Shown: piece by piece, positions 17,187 through 25,926 of the stretch | Layout: each line of letters starts with the position of its first letter | Position numbering within the stretch: the stretch's first letter is position 1 | Assembly (NCBI GenBank): GCA_051004735.1 | Contig: JBPCKA010000094.1 | Span: forward strand, 1 to 64,000 | Direction of reading: 5' to 3' | From: Euzebya sp051004735 | Lineage (GTDB): Bacteria > Actinomycetota > Nitriliruptoria > Euzebyales > Euzebyaceae | Length of the DNA: 64,000 nt | Position numbers and translations under genes: made by a program | Notes under the pieces: model-generated | The model's database searches: none | What the model was told of the DNA's origin: nothing | What the model saw: the letters and a program-made list of their open reading frames with translations, nothing else

Positions 17187-17840
17187 ATGCACATCATCGT
17201 TGGAGGCTGTGGTCGCGTCGGCGCCGAACTGGCCGAGCGCCTGAGTGACGAAGGTCACGACGTCGTGGTGATCGACACCTCTGTGGAGAGCTTCACCAAG
17301 ATCGGCACGACCTTCAACGGTGAATCGCTGATCGGCGACATCACCGACAAAGAGATCCTGGGCCGGGCCGGTATCGAACGTGCCGATGCGTTGGCGGCGG
17401 TGACACCGTCGGACAACGCCAACCTGATGGCCGTGCAGATCGCGGCCAAGCTGTTCGAGGTGCCCCATACCGTGGCGCGGCTGTTCAATCCACAGCGAGA
17501 GGTGTCCTACCGCAAGATGGGCGTTCGGTATGTGTCCGAGACCTCGATGATCGTGGCGGCCATCCGCAACGACGTCCAGCCTGAGTCCTTCCCCGTCCAC
17601 CTTGCGGCCAGCGACGATGACATCGCCGTGGTGGAGGTGGAGGTGGCAGCCCACGGACGAGGCGTCAGCGTCGCCGAGGTCGAGCGTGACGGCGATGCCC
17701 GGGTCTGCAAGATCATCCGCGGCTCCCGCAGCCGCATTCCCAAACAGGACGACAGGTTCCTGACCGGCGACGTCGTGGTCTGCTCGGTCAGACGCTCGCG
17801 GACCGGCCGTCTGCGTCGCCTGCTGGTGGGAGAGCCCTAG
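17187..17840 (+). CDS. TrkA-type potassium channel regulator (RCK) 1
   Basis: A 217-residue cytoplasmic protein that gates a Trk/Ktr-type K+ transporter. The N-terminal Rossmann domain has IIVGGCGRVGAELAERL with the dinucleotide Gly motif and VVVID acidic residue; NANLMAVQIAAKLFEVP is the typical dimer helix. The C-terminal RCK-C domain runs from about 135. It abuts the second RCK gene with no intervening base (TAG then ATG), matching the CeoB-CeoC pair of actinobacteria. Confidence 0.9.
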   Translation: MHIIVGGCGRVGAELAERLSDEGHDVVVIDTSVESFTKIGTTFNGESLIGDITDKEILGRAGIERADALAAVTPSDNANLMAVQIAAKLFEVPHTVARLFNPQREVSYRKMGVRYVSETSMIVAAIRNDVQPESFPVHLAASDDDIAVVEVEVAAHGRGVSVAEVERDGDARVCKIIRGSRSRIPKQDDRFLTGDVVVCSVRRSRTGRLRRLLVGEP

Positions 17841-18509
17841 ATGTATGCCGTCATCGCCGGCGGTGGAAAGGTCGGCCGGGCCATCGCCGCCGATCTGTTG
17901 CACGACGGGCATCAGGTCACCATCATCGAACTGATCCCCGAACGCACCGAGGCCCTGCAGCGGACCTACGACTTGCTGGTGATCAAGGGCGATGCGACCG
18001 ACGTTGCCTTTCTGGAACAGGCACGCCCCGAACGCGCCGACGTGTTCGTGGCCACGACCCGGGTCGATGACGTCAACTACGTGGCCTGCCAACTGGCCAA
18101 GATCAGCTTCGACGTGAAACGCGTCCTCAGCCGTGTCAACTCCCCCCGCAACGAGGACCTGTTCCAGGCCATGGGGATCGAGGCGGTCTCGACCACCACG
18201 CTGATCTCGCGGCTGATTCGTGAACAGGCCACCGTGGGAGAGTTGATCCACCTCTACACCCTGCGAGCCGGGCAGGTGAACCTGGTCGAGATCGATGTAC
18301 CACGCGACTCTGCCGACTATGCCCGGGACGTGTCGCAACTGGAGTTGCCTCAGCGGTCGGTGCTGGTCTGTGTCTTTCGGGGTGAAGAGACTGTGATCCC
18401 TCGGGGTGATACCCGTCTGCAACCCGGCGATCAGGTCATCGCCCTGACGACCCCCGATCTGGAGTCGGCATTGCGCGAGGCCATCCTGGACCCCTCCGAG
18501 CCGCGATGA
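17841..18509 (+). CDS. TrkA-type potassium channel regulator (RCK) 2
   Basis: A 222-residue paralogue of the preceding protein. The nucleotide motif is VIAGGGKVGRAIAADLL, and the RCK-C domain carries the typical LPQRSVLVCVFRGEETVIPRG strand pair (RGEETVIPRG). The two presumably form a heteromeric gating ring on TrkH, encoded two genes downstream. The operon order is RCK1-RCK2-small peptide-TrkH. Confidence 0.9.
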   Translation: MYAVIAGGGKVGRAIAADLLHDGHQVTIIELIPERTEALQRTYDLLVIKGDATDVAFLEQARPERADVFVATTRVDDVNYVACQLAKISFDVKRVLSRVNSPRNEDLFQAMGIEAVSTTTLISRLIREQATVGELIHLYTLRAGQVNLVEIDVPRDSADYARDVSQLELPQRSVLVCVFRGEETVIPRGDTRLQPGDQVIALTTPDLESALREAILDPSEPR

Positions 18510-18519
18510 GCAGGTACCG

Positions 18520-18681
18520 ATGAGCTCGCCGCCCGGCAAGTCACCCCGTCTGGACGAGGGGATCGAGGAGCACCCACTGCGCGGGGGCCTGGTCGGAATC
18601 GGCCTGGTGGCACTGGCCACCGTGGGGCTGGCCGCAGTCGGCGCCATCATCTGTCTGCTGGCACTGCTGTTGATCGGCTGA
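18520..18681 (+). CDS. 53-residue single-span membrane peptide in the trk operon
   Basis: The reading frame from ATG 18520 to TGA 18679-18681 encodes an N-terminal polar stretch (MSSPPGKSPRLDEGIEEHPL) followed by about 30 hydrophobic residues (LVGIGLVALATVGLAAVGAI and more). It fills the gap between RCK2 and TrkH exactly: it starts 10 bp after the RCK2 stop and ends 3 bp before the TrkH GTG. The tight packing and continuous high-GC coding pattern support a real gene. It could be a small subunit or stabiliser of the K+ transporter; no family is recognised. Confidence 0.6.
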   Translation: MSSPPGKSPRLDEGIEEHPLRGGLVGIGLVALATVGLAAVGAIICLLALLLIG

Positions 18682-18684
18682 GCG

Positions 18685-20190
18685 GTGCTGTTCCGCCCTG
18701 ATCGCGGGGATCTGCGCCTGATCATGCTGTACACGGCAAGGGTCGTGTTCGGCATCGGCCTTGCCATGATCGTGCCCCTGGCGGTGGCAGTGGCCTACGG
18801 CGAGTTCACCGACGCCTACAGCTTCATCATCGCCGGCTCAATCGCGATCACTGTGGGCCGTGTGGCAGAGTTGGCGTTGCGAACCACCCGTCGGCTGGAC
18901 GCCAGTCATGGGTTGGCATCGGTTGCCCTGGCCTGGCTGACGGCACCCTTCTTCGCTGGCCTGCCACTGTTCATGAGCGGCCATTACGCCAGCTTCCTGG
19001 ACGCCTACTTCGAGGGGATGTCGGGGTTTGCCACCATCGGTCTGACCCTGGCAAACGACCTTGATCACATGACCCGCAGCGTCAACTTCTGGCGCCATTT
19101 CATGCAGTTCATCGGAGGCCAGGGCATCGTCGTCATCGTGTTGACCGCGTTCTCCTCGGGGGCAGCACGGCTGGGCACGCTGTACAGCGGTGAGGGCAGA
19201 GAGGATGTGATCCTGCCCAACATCGTCAGAACTGCCAGGTTCATCTGGCGTGTCGCGCTGATCTACGGCGTCATCGGGACAGGCGTCCTGTGGGCCGCCG
19301 TCACCGCTGCGGGCCTGTCGCCTGTGGATGGCCTGTACCACGCGGGCAACCTGTTCATGGCAGCGTTCGACACCGGCGGTTTCGCCACGCAGTCGACGTC
19401 GGTGGCCTTCTACCGCTCACCACTGGTTGAAGTCGTGCTGATGGTCATCATGACTGCGGGGGCCTTCAGCTTCGCGCTGCACTACCAACTGTGGCAGGGC
19501 CGACGGGGCGAACTGTGGCGCAACACCGAAACCAAGACCGTGTTCACCTCGACCCTGGTGTTGCTGGGGGTCATGGTCGTCGGATTGGTCCGGTCCGGCA
19601 CGTTCGACAGCTTCGGGCCGCTGTACCGCCACGCGCTGTTCAACACCATCAGCGCGCACACGACGACGGGTCTGAGCACCGTCCCCGGACGGCTGTTCGT
19701 CACCGACTGGGGCGTGCTGGCCCCGGCGGCACTGGTGACAGCGATGGCGATCGGCGGCATGGCGGGATCCACTGCGGGCGGAATCAAGGGCATCCGCATC
19801 GGACTGATCCTCAAAGGCCTGAAGGGTGACATCCGCCGTGTCCTGCTTCCCGAAAGTGCCGTGGTCGTTGAGACCTACCACACCTCGAACCGCCAGATCC
19901 TCAAGTCCTCGCAGGTCCGCGATGCCGCGCTGTTCCTGCTGTTGTGGTTGTTGCTGTACATGGTCGGCGCACTGATGGGGTTGTTCTACGGCTATCCGCT
20001 GGAGTTGTCCCTGTTCGAATCGACCGCCGCGGCAAGCTCCGGCGGACTCAGCGTCGGACTGGTCCGGCCCGACCTGGAGACGCCGCTGAAGATCACCTAC
20101 ATCCTGCAGATGGTGGTGGGTCGCCTTGAGTTCATCAGCATGTTCGCGCTGGTCGGCTACGTGATCAGCGTCATCAGGGGGCGGGTGTGA
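18685..20190 (+). CDS. trkH: TrkH family potassium transporter
   Basis: A 501-residue polytopic membrane protein, the K+-translocating subunit. The selectivity-filter-like loops are visible: FEGMSGFATIGLT near residue 110, GNLFMAAFDTGGFATQS near 220, SAHTTTGLSTVPG near 325, and ESTAAASSGGLSVG near 450. The segment GGMAGSTAGGIKGIRI near 355 is the family hallmark. The GTG start follows the small-peptide stop by 3 bp. The stop overlaps the next gene's GTG (GTGA), indicating coupling. Confidence 0.93.
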   Translation: MLFRPDRGDLRLIMLYTARVVFGIGLAMIVPLAVAVAYGEFTDAYSFIIAGSIAITVGRVAELALRTTRRLDASHGLASVALAWLTAPFFAGLPLFMSGHYASFLDAYFEGMSGFATIGLTLANDLDHMTRSVNFWRHFMQFIGGQGIVVIVLTAFSSGAARLGTLYSGEGREDVILPNIVRTARFIWRVALIYGVIGTGVLWAAVTAAGLSPVDGLYHAGNLFMAAFDTGGFATQSTSVAFYRSPLVEVVLMVIMTAGAFSFALHYQLWQGRRGELWRNTETKTVFTSTLVLLGVMVVGLVRSGTFDSFGPLYRHALFNTISAHTTTGLSTVPGRLFVTDWGVLAPAALVTAMAIGGMAGSTAGGIKGIRIGLILKGLKGDIRRVLLPESAVVVETYHTSNRQILKSSQVRDAALFLLLWLLLYMVGALMGLFYGYPLELSLFESTAAASSGGLSVGLVRPDLETPLKITYILQMVVGRLEFISMFALVGYVISVIRGRV

Positions 20191-20909
20191 CCGACCGCTC
20201 GCGCATCCCGACGTCGCGGCCCGTCGTGGCTGCCTACGCGGCACTGATCCTGTTGGTTCTGGCGGGGCTCGTCGGAGCCGCCTACATGCTGCGTCTGGAG
20301 CATCCTGCCACCGGCCCGTTGACCCCGGAGGCGCAGGGTGCGCCGGACTCACTGCGCCAAGAGGTGTTGTGCCCACTTCAGGAGGGTCGCGAGGGAGAGC
20401 CCCGCGAGGAGGTGCTGGCCGAGCCGGCGCTGCCGCAGGAGGTCACCTCAAACGAGTTGTATGACTGTCCGCAGACCTGGGACGGCCGTCGGGTGTTGTA
20501 CACCGGCGAGGTCGTCGGCGCGTTGCTGGAGCGGGGGCCGCTGGTCTGGGCCCAACTGAACGACGATGTCTATGGCGATCAGGGAGCGCCGCTGCCCACA
20601 CATCGCGACTTCCGTGGCGGAAATGCCGGAATCGGCGTGCTGTTGACCGCCGACATGGCCCGGCAGGTCGAGTGGATCGGCGGACCCGCCCTGCATGGCG
20701 ACGTCGCACAGATCACCGGCCAGTTCGTCCGCGTCGATGAGCCCACCGGCGAAGTCACGATCATCCGTGCGGAATCCTTCCAGATCCTGCGTAGCGGACG
20801 GCAGCTGGACATTCCCACGTCGCGATTGCGACCAATCGTTGCAGCGTTTGTCGCGCTGATGGCCTTGGTGGTCACGGTGGTCGAGAAAAGGGCACGAAGC
20901 CGCCCATGA
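20187..20909 (+). CDS. TrkH-linked bitopic membrane protein of unknown function, copy 1
   Basis: A 240-residue protein. It has one N-terminal transmembrane helix (near 14-35) and one at the C-terminus (near 210-230, VAAFVALMALVVTVV), so the middle 170 residues should be extracytoplasmic. The middle part contains the pattern CPQTWDGRRVLYTGEVVG, then WAQLNDDVYG, VEWIGGP and AQITGQF, which looks like an OB-type beta barrel. The same pattern recurs in the paralogue at 21501. I do not recognise a named family. Overlap with trkH on one side and the second trkH copy on the other argues for a role in K+ transport or its assembly. Confidence 0.7.
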   Translation: MTDRSRIPTSRPVVAAYAALILLVLAGLVGAAYMLRLEHPATGPLTPEAQGAPDSLRQEVLCPLQEGREGEPREEVLAEPALPQEVTSNELYDCPQTWDGRRVLYTGEVVGALLERGPLVWAQLNDDVYGDQGAPLPTHRDFRGGNAGIGVLLTADMARQVEWIGGPALHGDVAQITGQFVRVDEPTGEVTIIRAESFQILRSGRQLDIPTSRLRPIVAAFVALMALVVTVVEKRARSRP

Positions 20910-21501
20910 CGGTCGCGTTCCGGCCGGGGCGCACCGATCTGGCCACGGTGGCCACGCTGGTCAGTCGCGCAATCGCGGTGGTCAGCGGCGCCATGTTGAT
21001 CCCTGCGGTCATCGGCTTGGTCTCGGGTGAGATCGACTCGGGGCTTGCGCTGATCTTCGGTGCGCTGTTTTCGTCGGGGCATCTTTCAGTTGGTCAGCGC
21101 CCACACGGGCGCCGGGTTCTCTTCCGTGCCGGGTGCCATCTTCTCCAGCGGTTGGGGGTTCCTCGCACCCGGGGCGTTGATCCTGGCGATGACGATCGGC
21201 GGGATGGCAGGGTCGACGACCGGGGGGATCAAAGGCATCCGCATCGGTCTGGTGACAAAGATTCCTGTATTTTGCGGGGACCGTGGCGGGATTGTTCTAC
21301 GGCTATCCCTTCGAAGAGGCCCTTTTCGAGTCGACGTCCGCGGCCGCCGGCGTCGGCCTGAGCGTCGGGATCTCCTCGCCGGGCATGGAACCCGGGTTGA
21401 TGACCACCTACATCGTGCAGATGTATTTGGGACGACTGGAGTTCATCTCCGCGCTGACCCTCATGGGATACCTGGGGGCCATGATGAGGGGCAGGGTCTG
21501 A
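20906..21501 (+). pseudogene. Second trkH copy, decayed by two internal deletions
   Basis: The first 55 or so codons from ATG 20906 read as a TrkH N-terminus up to LIFGALF. At about 21068 the homology jumps, in another frame, to GIFQLVSAHTGAGFSS and GGMAGSTTGGIKGIRIGLVTK, so roughly 280 residues are lost. At about 21261 it jumps again to LYFAGTVAGLFYGYPFEE in a third frame, losing about 45 residues, and runs to the TGA at 21499-21501. By comparison with the intact copy upstream, all filter loops but the last two are gone. The product cannot be a working transporter. Start and stop overlaps with both neighbours (ATGA, TGATG) are retained. Confidence 0.9.
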
Positions 21502-22160
21502 TGCCGGGCTGGCACGGCGAGGCCCCAGGGCGACGGCTGGGCGTGACGGTCATCGTCGCGTCCCTGGCCGCGGTGATTCTCGGGGTCCAGTTGCTGCCAC
21601 TGCTGCTACCCGAATCCGTGCCGATCGAGACCTCGGTGGAGGGGCCACGGGTCACCTGCCAACAGGACCTGCCGGCCCAGTCGCCGATCGAGGTCGTCTC
21701 CACGGTCGTGCTGAGCTGCCCTGAGCTGTTCGACGGACGTCAGGTGAGTCTGCTGGGCGAAACGATTGGCGACCTGTTCAACGGTCCGGGCGACCGCAAC
21801 TGGGTCCTGGTCAACGACGACGTCTACGCCCAGATCGGGCCACTTGACTCCCACCACCAGCGCCTGGGCACCAACTCGGGACTTGCTGTGCTGCTTCCCT
21901 CTGGACAGCAGCCACAGTGGCTGGGCGGGCCAGGCACACGAGGTGACCTGGTCCTGGTCACCGGGCAATTCCAGTTCGCCTCGAGCGCTGACCAGGGGGG
22001 ACCCGCGATCATCGCGGAGTCGGTGGTCACACAACGGATCGGAGGCACGGCACAGCGACCCGTGCCCACGCGCCTGCGTTTGGTTGTCCCCTTCGCCGTG
22101 GCGATCACCGTCGCCCTGCTGATCGCGGTTCGGCGCCGCAACGCTCGCGCCTACGGCTGA
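21501..22160 (+). CDS. TrkH-linked bitopic membrane protein of unknown function, copy 2
   Basis: A 219-residue paralogue of the protein at 20187. It has an N-terminal transmembrane helix (VTVIVASLAAVILGVQLLP) and a C-terminal helix (near 190-210) followed by RRRNAR. The middle shares CPELFDGRQVSLLGE, WVLVNDDVYA, QPQWLGGP and LVTGQF with copy 1. The gene is intact although the trkH copy before it is broken. Its stop overlaps the end of the convergent methyltransferase gene by 10 bp. Function unknown; the conserved Cys before DGR is notable. Confidence 0.7.
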   Translation: MPGWHGEAPGRRLGVTVIVASLAAVILGVQLLPLLLPESVPIETSVEGPRVTCQQDLPAQSPIEVVSTVVLSCPELFDGRQVSLLGETIGDLFNGPGDRNWVLVNDDVYAQIGPLDSHHQRLGTNSGLAVLLPSGQQPQWLGGPGTRGDLVLVTGQFQFASSADQGGPAIIAESVVTQRIGGTAQRPVPTRLRLVVPFAVAITVALLIAVRRRNARAYG

Positions 22161-22981
22161 CGTCGAGGGCCAGCAGGCGCGGCGATGACCACTGTCGCAT
22201 CGATCGCCTCCTGACGCGCCAGGCGGGACTGCAAACCTGCCTGGTCAGCGATGTCCAGCGTTGCACTGGCCTGGTCCCGGCTGGTCTCCACCAGCACGTG
22301 ACCGTCCGGCGCCAGCCACTCCGACGCGCCGGCAATCACCCCACGTTGCACATCCAGCCCATCGGCGCCACCGTCCAGCGCGATCAACGGCTCGTGACGT
22401 CGCGACTCCCACGGCAGCATCGCAATCGCGGCGGAGGGCACATACGGCGCGTTGGCCACCAGGACGTCGACGCGACCGCGCAACGCCGACGGCAGGGGCT
22501 GGTACAGATCGCCCAGATAGACGGTGCCGCCCCAGACCGCAAGGTTGCGACGCGCACAGCGCACGGCTGAGGGATCGATGTCGACGCTATGCAGTTCAAC
22601 ATGCAGTTCAACATGCAGTTCAAGGGGCCCGCACGCTGCTGCCAGCGCGGCACCGACCGCACCGGATCCGCAGCACAGGTCCACCACGACAGTTCGCTTT
22701 GGACCCTTCTCGATCAGGGCCGCCCCCTGATCGACCAGGAACTCGGTCCGCTCGCGCGGAATGAACACACCGGGTTCCAGCAGGATCGTCCGGCCACGGA
22801 ACTGGGCCCAGCCGAGGAGATATTCCAGCGGCTCGCCCGCGACCCGACGATCGACCAGGTCGGCCAGATCCCCACTGCCACGGGCCGCGCTCATCAGCAG
22901 TCGGGCCTCCTCGTCCGCATAGATGCACCCTGCCACCCTCAGCCGATTGGCAATGGTCTGACGGCGTGCCGGGCGAGACAT
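22151..22981 (-). CDS. PrmC-related N5-glutamine methyltransferase
   Basis: A 276-residue SAM-dependent methyltransferase. The N-terminal helical domain is short; the SAM motif VVDLCCGSGAVGAAL is near residue 100, and the catalytic motif reads VANAPYVP rather than NPPY. NAPY is usual for an actinobacterial PrmC-like subfamily whose target is not release factor in any case I can confirm. A stretch repeating ELHV in the middle comes from a 12-bp triplication. ATG 22981 is the start that fits the family. It follows the endonuclease III gene by 19 bp in the same direction. Confidence 0.75.
   Translation of the reverse strand: MSRPARRQTIANRLRVAGCIYADEEARLLMSAARGSGDLADLVDRRVAGEPLEYLLGWAQFRGRTILLEPGVFIPRERTEFLVDQGAALIEKGPKRTVVVDLCCGSGAVGAALAAACGPLELHVELHVELHSVDIDPSAVRCARRNLAVWGGTVYLGDLYQPLPSALRGRVDVLVANAPYVPSAAIAMLPWESRRHEPLIALDGGADGLDVQRGVIAGASEWLAPDGHVLVETSRDQASATLDIADQAGLQSRLARQEAIDATVVIAAPAGPRRQP
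22589..22624 (-). repeat. 12-bp tandem triplication inside the methyltransferase gene
   Basis: Three adjacent copies of ATGCAGTTCAAC (last base differs in the third) add in-frame ELHV units before the SDIDP-like strand. The reading frame is kept. This looks like recent slippage. Confidence 0.9.
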
Positions 22982-23000
22982 GCGGCGTGTGGCGGGGGCC

Positions 23001-23753
23001 CTAGATCCCCGCGCCAAGCCCCTTGGCCTGCTTGGCTTTGTCGCGGCGCCCGTCGATGAGTGAGGAGGGGCACCACTGCTCAACCACACAACTGCCACAG
23101 CGGGGACGCAGCGCGTCACAGACCCGTCGGCCGTGCAGGATGATCACCAGGCTGGCGGGGCTGTAGTCGGCCTTGTCGAACAGGCGCATCAGGTCCTTCT
23201 CGATCTTCACCGGATCGGTGTGGCGGGTGAAGGCGAACCGCTTCGAAAGCCGGGTGACATGGGTGTCCACCGCGATCCCTGCCTGTGGATCGGCCAGGTG
23301 ATGCTGTGGTGCCGCACCGGCCAAGACCACGTTGGCAGTCTTGCGCGCCACCCCTGGCAGGGTGATGAGGTCGGCCATTGCCAGCGGGACCTCGCCGTCG
23401 AAGTTGTCGATGAGCGCCTGGCACAGCCCCCGTATCGACTTCGTCTTCTGGCGGTAGAAACCGCTTGACAGGATGTCGTGCTGCAGTTCCTCCTCGGGCA
23501 CGCTCAGATAGTCCTCGGGGGTGCGGTACTTGACGAACAGGCTCTTGGTGATCTGGTTTATCTTCACGTCGGTTGATTGCGCCGACAGGACCGTGGCGAT
23601 CAGCAGTTCGAACGGCGAGGAATGATCCAGTTCGATGACCCCTCCGTCGTATTCCTCCATGAGGCAGGCCAGGATGCGAGGAGCACGAAGCGTCTTGCCG
23701 CTGTCGCGATCCAGTGGACGGTCGGTCGGGGATGCCTCCGAAGTGCTCACCAT
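23001..23753 (-). CDS. nth: Endonuclease III
   Basis: A DNA glycosylase/AP lyase that removes oxidised pyrimidines. The 250 residues contain the helix-hairpin-helix LPGVARKTANVVL with the catalytic Lys, GIAVDTHVTRLSKR with the catalytic Asp, and a C-terminal iron-sulfur motif with C-x6-C-x2-C-x5-C spacing (CDALRPRCGSCVVEQWC). Residues 1-25 are a polar extension. It is followed by the PrmC-like gene in the same direction. Confidence 0.95.
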   Translation of the reverse strand: MVSTSEASPTDRPLDRDSGKTLRAPRILACLMEEYDGGVIELDHSSPFELLIATVLSAQSTDVKINQITKSLFVKYRTPEDYLSVPEEELQHDILSSGFYRQKTKSIRGLCQALIDNFDGEVPLAMADLITLPGVARKTANVVLAGAAPQHHLADPQAGIAVDTHVTRLSKRFAFTRHTDPVKIEKDLMRLFDKADYSPASLVIILHGRRVCDALRPRCGSCVVEQWCPSSLIDGRRDKAKQAKGLGAGI

Positions 23754-23795
23754 TGACGCAGCAGCGTAAGGCCTGTGAACGCCGTTGCCACTCCC

Positions 23796-25112
23796 TCAGT
23801 GCGCTCCTCCGTCGACTGGGAGCCGGACGGTGAACCGGCTGCCCTCCCCCAGGACGCTTGAGACCCCCACCGTGCCTGCGTGTCGCTGGACGGCATTGCG
23901 GACCAATGACAGGCCCAGACCAGTGCCGCCGGCCGCCCGACTTCGAGCCTTGTCGACCCGATAGAAGCGTTCAAAGACCCGGTCCTGATCAGTCTCGGGT
24001 ATGCCGATCCCGGTATCGCTCACCTCCACCTGCCCCCAGGAGTTGTGCCGACTGACCGTCACGAAGACCTGCCCGCCTGAATGGTTGTACTGGATGGCGT
24101 TGAGGATGAGGTTGCCGACGATCAGCTTGAGATCCTCAACGATGCCGATCACCGCACCCTCGCCCCCCTCAACCAGCGTCACGGTCACGTCCTGCTGCTC
24201 GGCCAGCAGGCGCAGTCGTTCGACTTGGGCGGAACACAACTCCTGCAGGTCAACACGCTGACGAACGCGACCGTCGGTTCCCTCCTCCAGCCGGGTCAGG
24301 TCCAGCAGTTCGCGCACCAGTTGGGCCAGGCGGGTTGCCTCGGTCTGGATCCGCTTGACCATCGACGTCGCTCGCTGCGGATCGCGCTGCATGGCCATGT
24401 GCAGCGAGTCAGCCAACGCCACAATCCCGGTGACCGGTGTCTTCAATTCGTGTGAGGCATTGGCGACGAAGTCCCGGCGCATGTCTTCAACCCGGGTCAT
24501 GTTGGTCAGGTCGGTGACGATCAACGCGGTCTCGTCCGGCCCGACCCGCGTGGCATGTCCCATCAGTTCGCGATCGTCCCGGCGTGCCGTGATCGACACA
24601 TCCGCCCCCGTCTCATCGGTTTGGGTGACGGCTTGCTGCAGTGCCGGCACCCCCAAGGCCCTCAGTGGGCTCAGTCCCTCGGCGTGGTCCAGGTCAAACA
24701 GTACGGCGGCCGCCGGGTTGGCATAGACCAGCCCGTGGGAGTCGAACAACAGGACCGCGGTCGGGATGGCATCCAGCAGTCGTTCCTGCCGTTCGCGAAC
24801 GGCCCGCAGGGCAACGAAGCGATCTCGCATCACCTGCGCGACTTCGTTCAGCGCCGAGACCAGCCGCTGCCATTCCTGGCCGCCCTCGGTGGTCAGGGCT
24901 GGGGGTTGCGTTTCAGAGGAGGCGAAAGCCACGACCTGATCGGCGACATGGTCTAGCCGCCGTTGTTCGACGCGGGCGATCAAGGCATCGATCAGCAGTC
25001 CCAGACTAAACATCACCGCAACGACACCCCACCGCAGGCTGGGCAGCAGGCTGCCCGCCAGGGCCGCAACCGCGGCGAGGAGAGGCAGCGTGAACCGGGT
25101 TCGTCTGAGCAT
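23796..25112 (-). CDS. senX3: Sensor histidine kinase, SenX3/PhoR-like
   Basis: A 438-residue membrane kinase. Two N-terminal transmembrane segments lie within residues 8-48, followed by a PAS-like domain (LLDAIPTAVLLFDSHG) near 110-200, the H-box NASHELKTPVTGIVAL near 220, and a C-terminal ATPase with N-box LILNAIQYNHSGG and GTGLGLSLV. The short external loop between the helices (about 5 residues) argues for sensing through a partner, as in PhoR/SenX3. It is 56 bp downstream of the response regulator. With phoU divergent from that regulator, a phosphate-starvation role is likely. Confidence 0.8.
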   Translation of the reverse strand: MLRRTRFTLPLLAAVAALAGSLLPSLRWGVVAVMFSLGLLIDALIARVEQRRLDHVADQVVAFASSETQPPALTTEGGQEWQRLVSALNEVAQVMRDRFVALRAVRERQERLLDAIPTAVLLFDSHGLVYANPAAAVLFDLDHAEGLSPLRALGVPALQQAVTQTDETGADVSITARRDDRELMGHATRVGPDETALIVTDLTNMTRVEDMRRDFVANASHELKTPVTGIVALADSLHMAMQRDPQRATSMVKRIQTEATRLAQLVRELLDLTRLEEGTDGRVRQRVDLQELCSAQVERLRLLAEQQDVTVTLVEGGEGAVIGIVEDLKLIVGNLILNAIQYNHSGGQVFVTVSRHNSWGQVEVSDTGIGIPETDQDRVFERFYRVDKARSRAAGGTGLGLSLVRNAVQRHAGTVGVSSVLGEGSRFTVRLPVDGGAH

Positions 25113-25168
25113 CCCTGCCTATCGTCGCGCATGCCCTCGCCCCCGGGCACGCAAGACGTGCAATCAGG

Positions 25169-25852
25169 TCAATCGGCGAACTTGTAGCCGACACCTCGGA
25201 CGGTCACGATCAGTTGGGGATCATGGGGATCGGCTTCGATCCGTCCGCGGATCCGCTTGATGTGCACGTCAAGCGTCTTGGTGTCCCCCACGTAGTCCGC
25301 GCCCCAGATCCGATCGATGATCAGGTCGCGCGTCATCACCCGACCGGCGTTGCGCACCAGCATCTCCAGCAGGACGAACTCCTTGGGAGGAAGATCGACG
25401 ATGTCACCTCGGATACTGACCTCGTGACGTTCGGGATCAATTCGTACTTCCCTGATCTCAAGCGGGGCGCCCAGATCGGGCAGGTCCCATTCCCCACCCC
25501 GACGCAGCACCGCACGAACCCTGGCCGCAAGCTCCCGCATCGAGAACGGTTTGGTCATGTAGTCATCGGCCCCGACCTCCAGCCCGACCACGGTGTCGAT
25601 CTCTGAGTCCCTCGCGGTCAACATGATGATCGGAACGGCGGAAACGGCCCGCAGATGTTTGCATACCTCGGTGCCTGACATGCCGGGCAGCATGACGTCC
25701 AGCACGACCAGGTCGGGACGCTCGCGGTCGAAGACGTCGATGGCCTTCTTGCCGTCTGACACCGCCACAACCTCAAACCCCTCCGCAGTGAGGCCAAACT
25801 CCAATGCCTCGATGATGGCGGGTTCGTCTTCGACAACCATGAGTTTGGGCAT
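25169..25852 (-). CDS. regX3: OmpR-type response regulator, RegX3-like
   Basis: A 227-residue regulator, the same length as mycobacterial RegX3. The receiver domain has VVEDEPAI acidic residues, phosphoacceptor Asp in LVVLDVMLPG (near 51), LTARD and DYMTKPFS. The winged-helix DNA-binding domain (about 130-227) contains LPPKEFVLLEMLVRN and RIWGADYVGDTKTLDVHI. ATG 25852 is preferred over a GTG 69 bp upstream because it begins at the receiver domain. Upstream, the 180-bp space to phoU carries a candidate PHO box. Confidence 0.82.
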   Translation of the reverse strand: MPKLMVVEDEPAIIEALEFGLTAEGFEVVAVSDGKKAIDVFDRERPDLVVLDVMLPGMSGTEVCKHLRAVSAVPIIMLTARDSEIDTVVGLEVGADDYMTKPFSMRELAARVRAVLRRGGEWDLPDLGAPLEIREVRIDPERHEVSIRGDIVDLPPKEFVLLEMLVRNAGRVMTRDLIIDRIWGADYVGDTKTLDVHIKRIRGRIEADPHDPQLIVTVRGVGYKFAD

Positions 25853-25926
25853 GGATTCAGCAGCGTAGGGGGTGCTGCCCCGATCCAGACGGCTGGCGCG
25901 ACGCTGCGAAGGTGATTTCACGAGGG

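Noticed and set aside
21060..21500. A long plus-strand frame reading from 21060 into the second unknown protein
   Set aside because: Only its first third is TrkH homology in this frame. The remainder up to 21500 is out of frame with the TrkH end, so the real gene there starts at ATG 21501.
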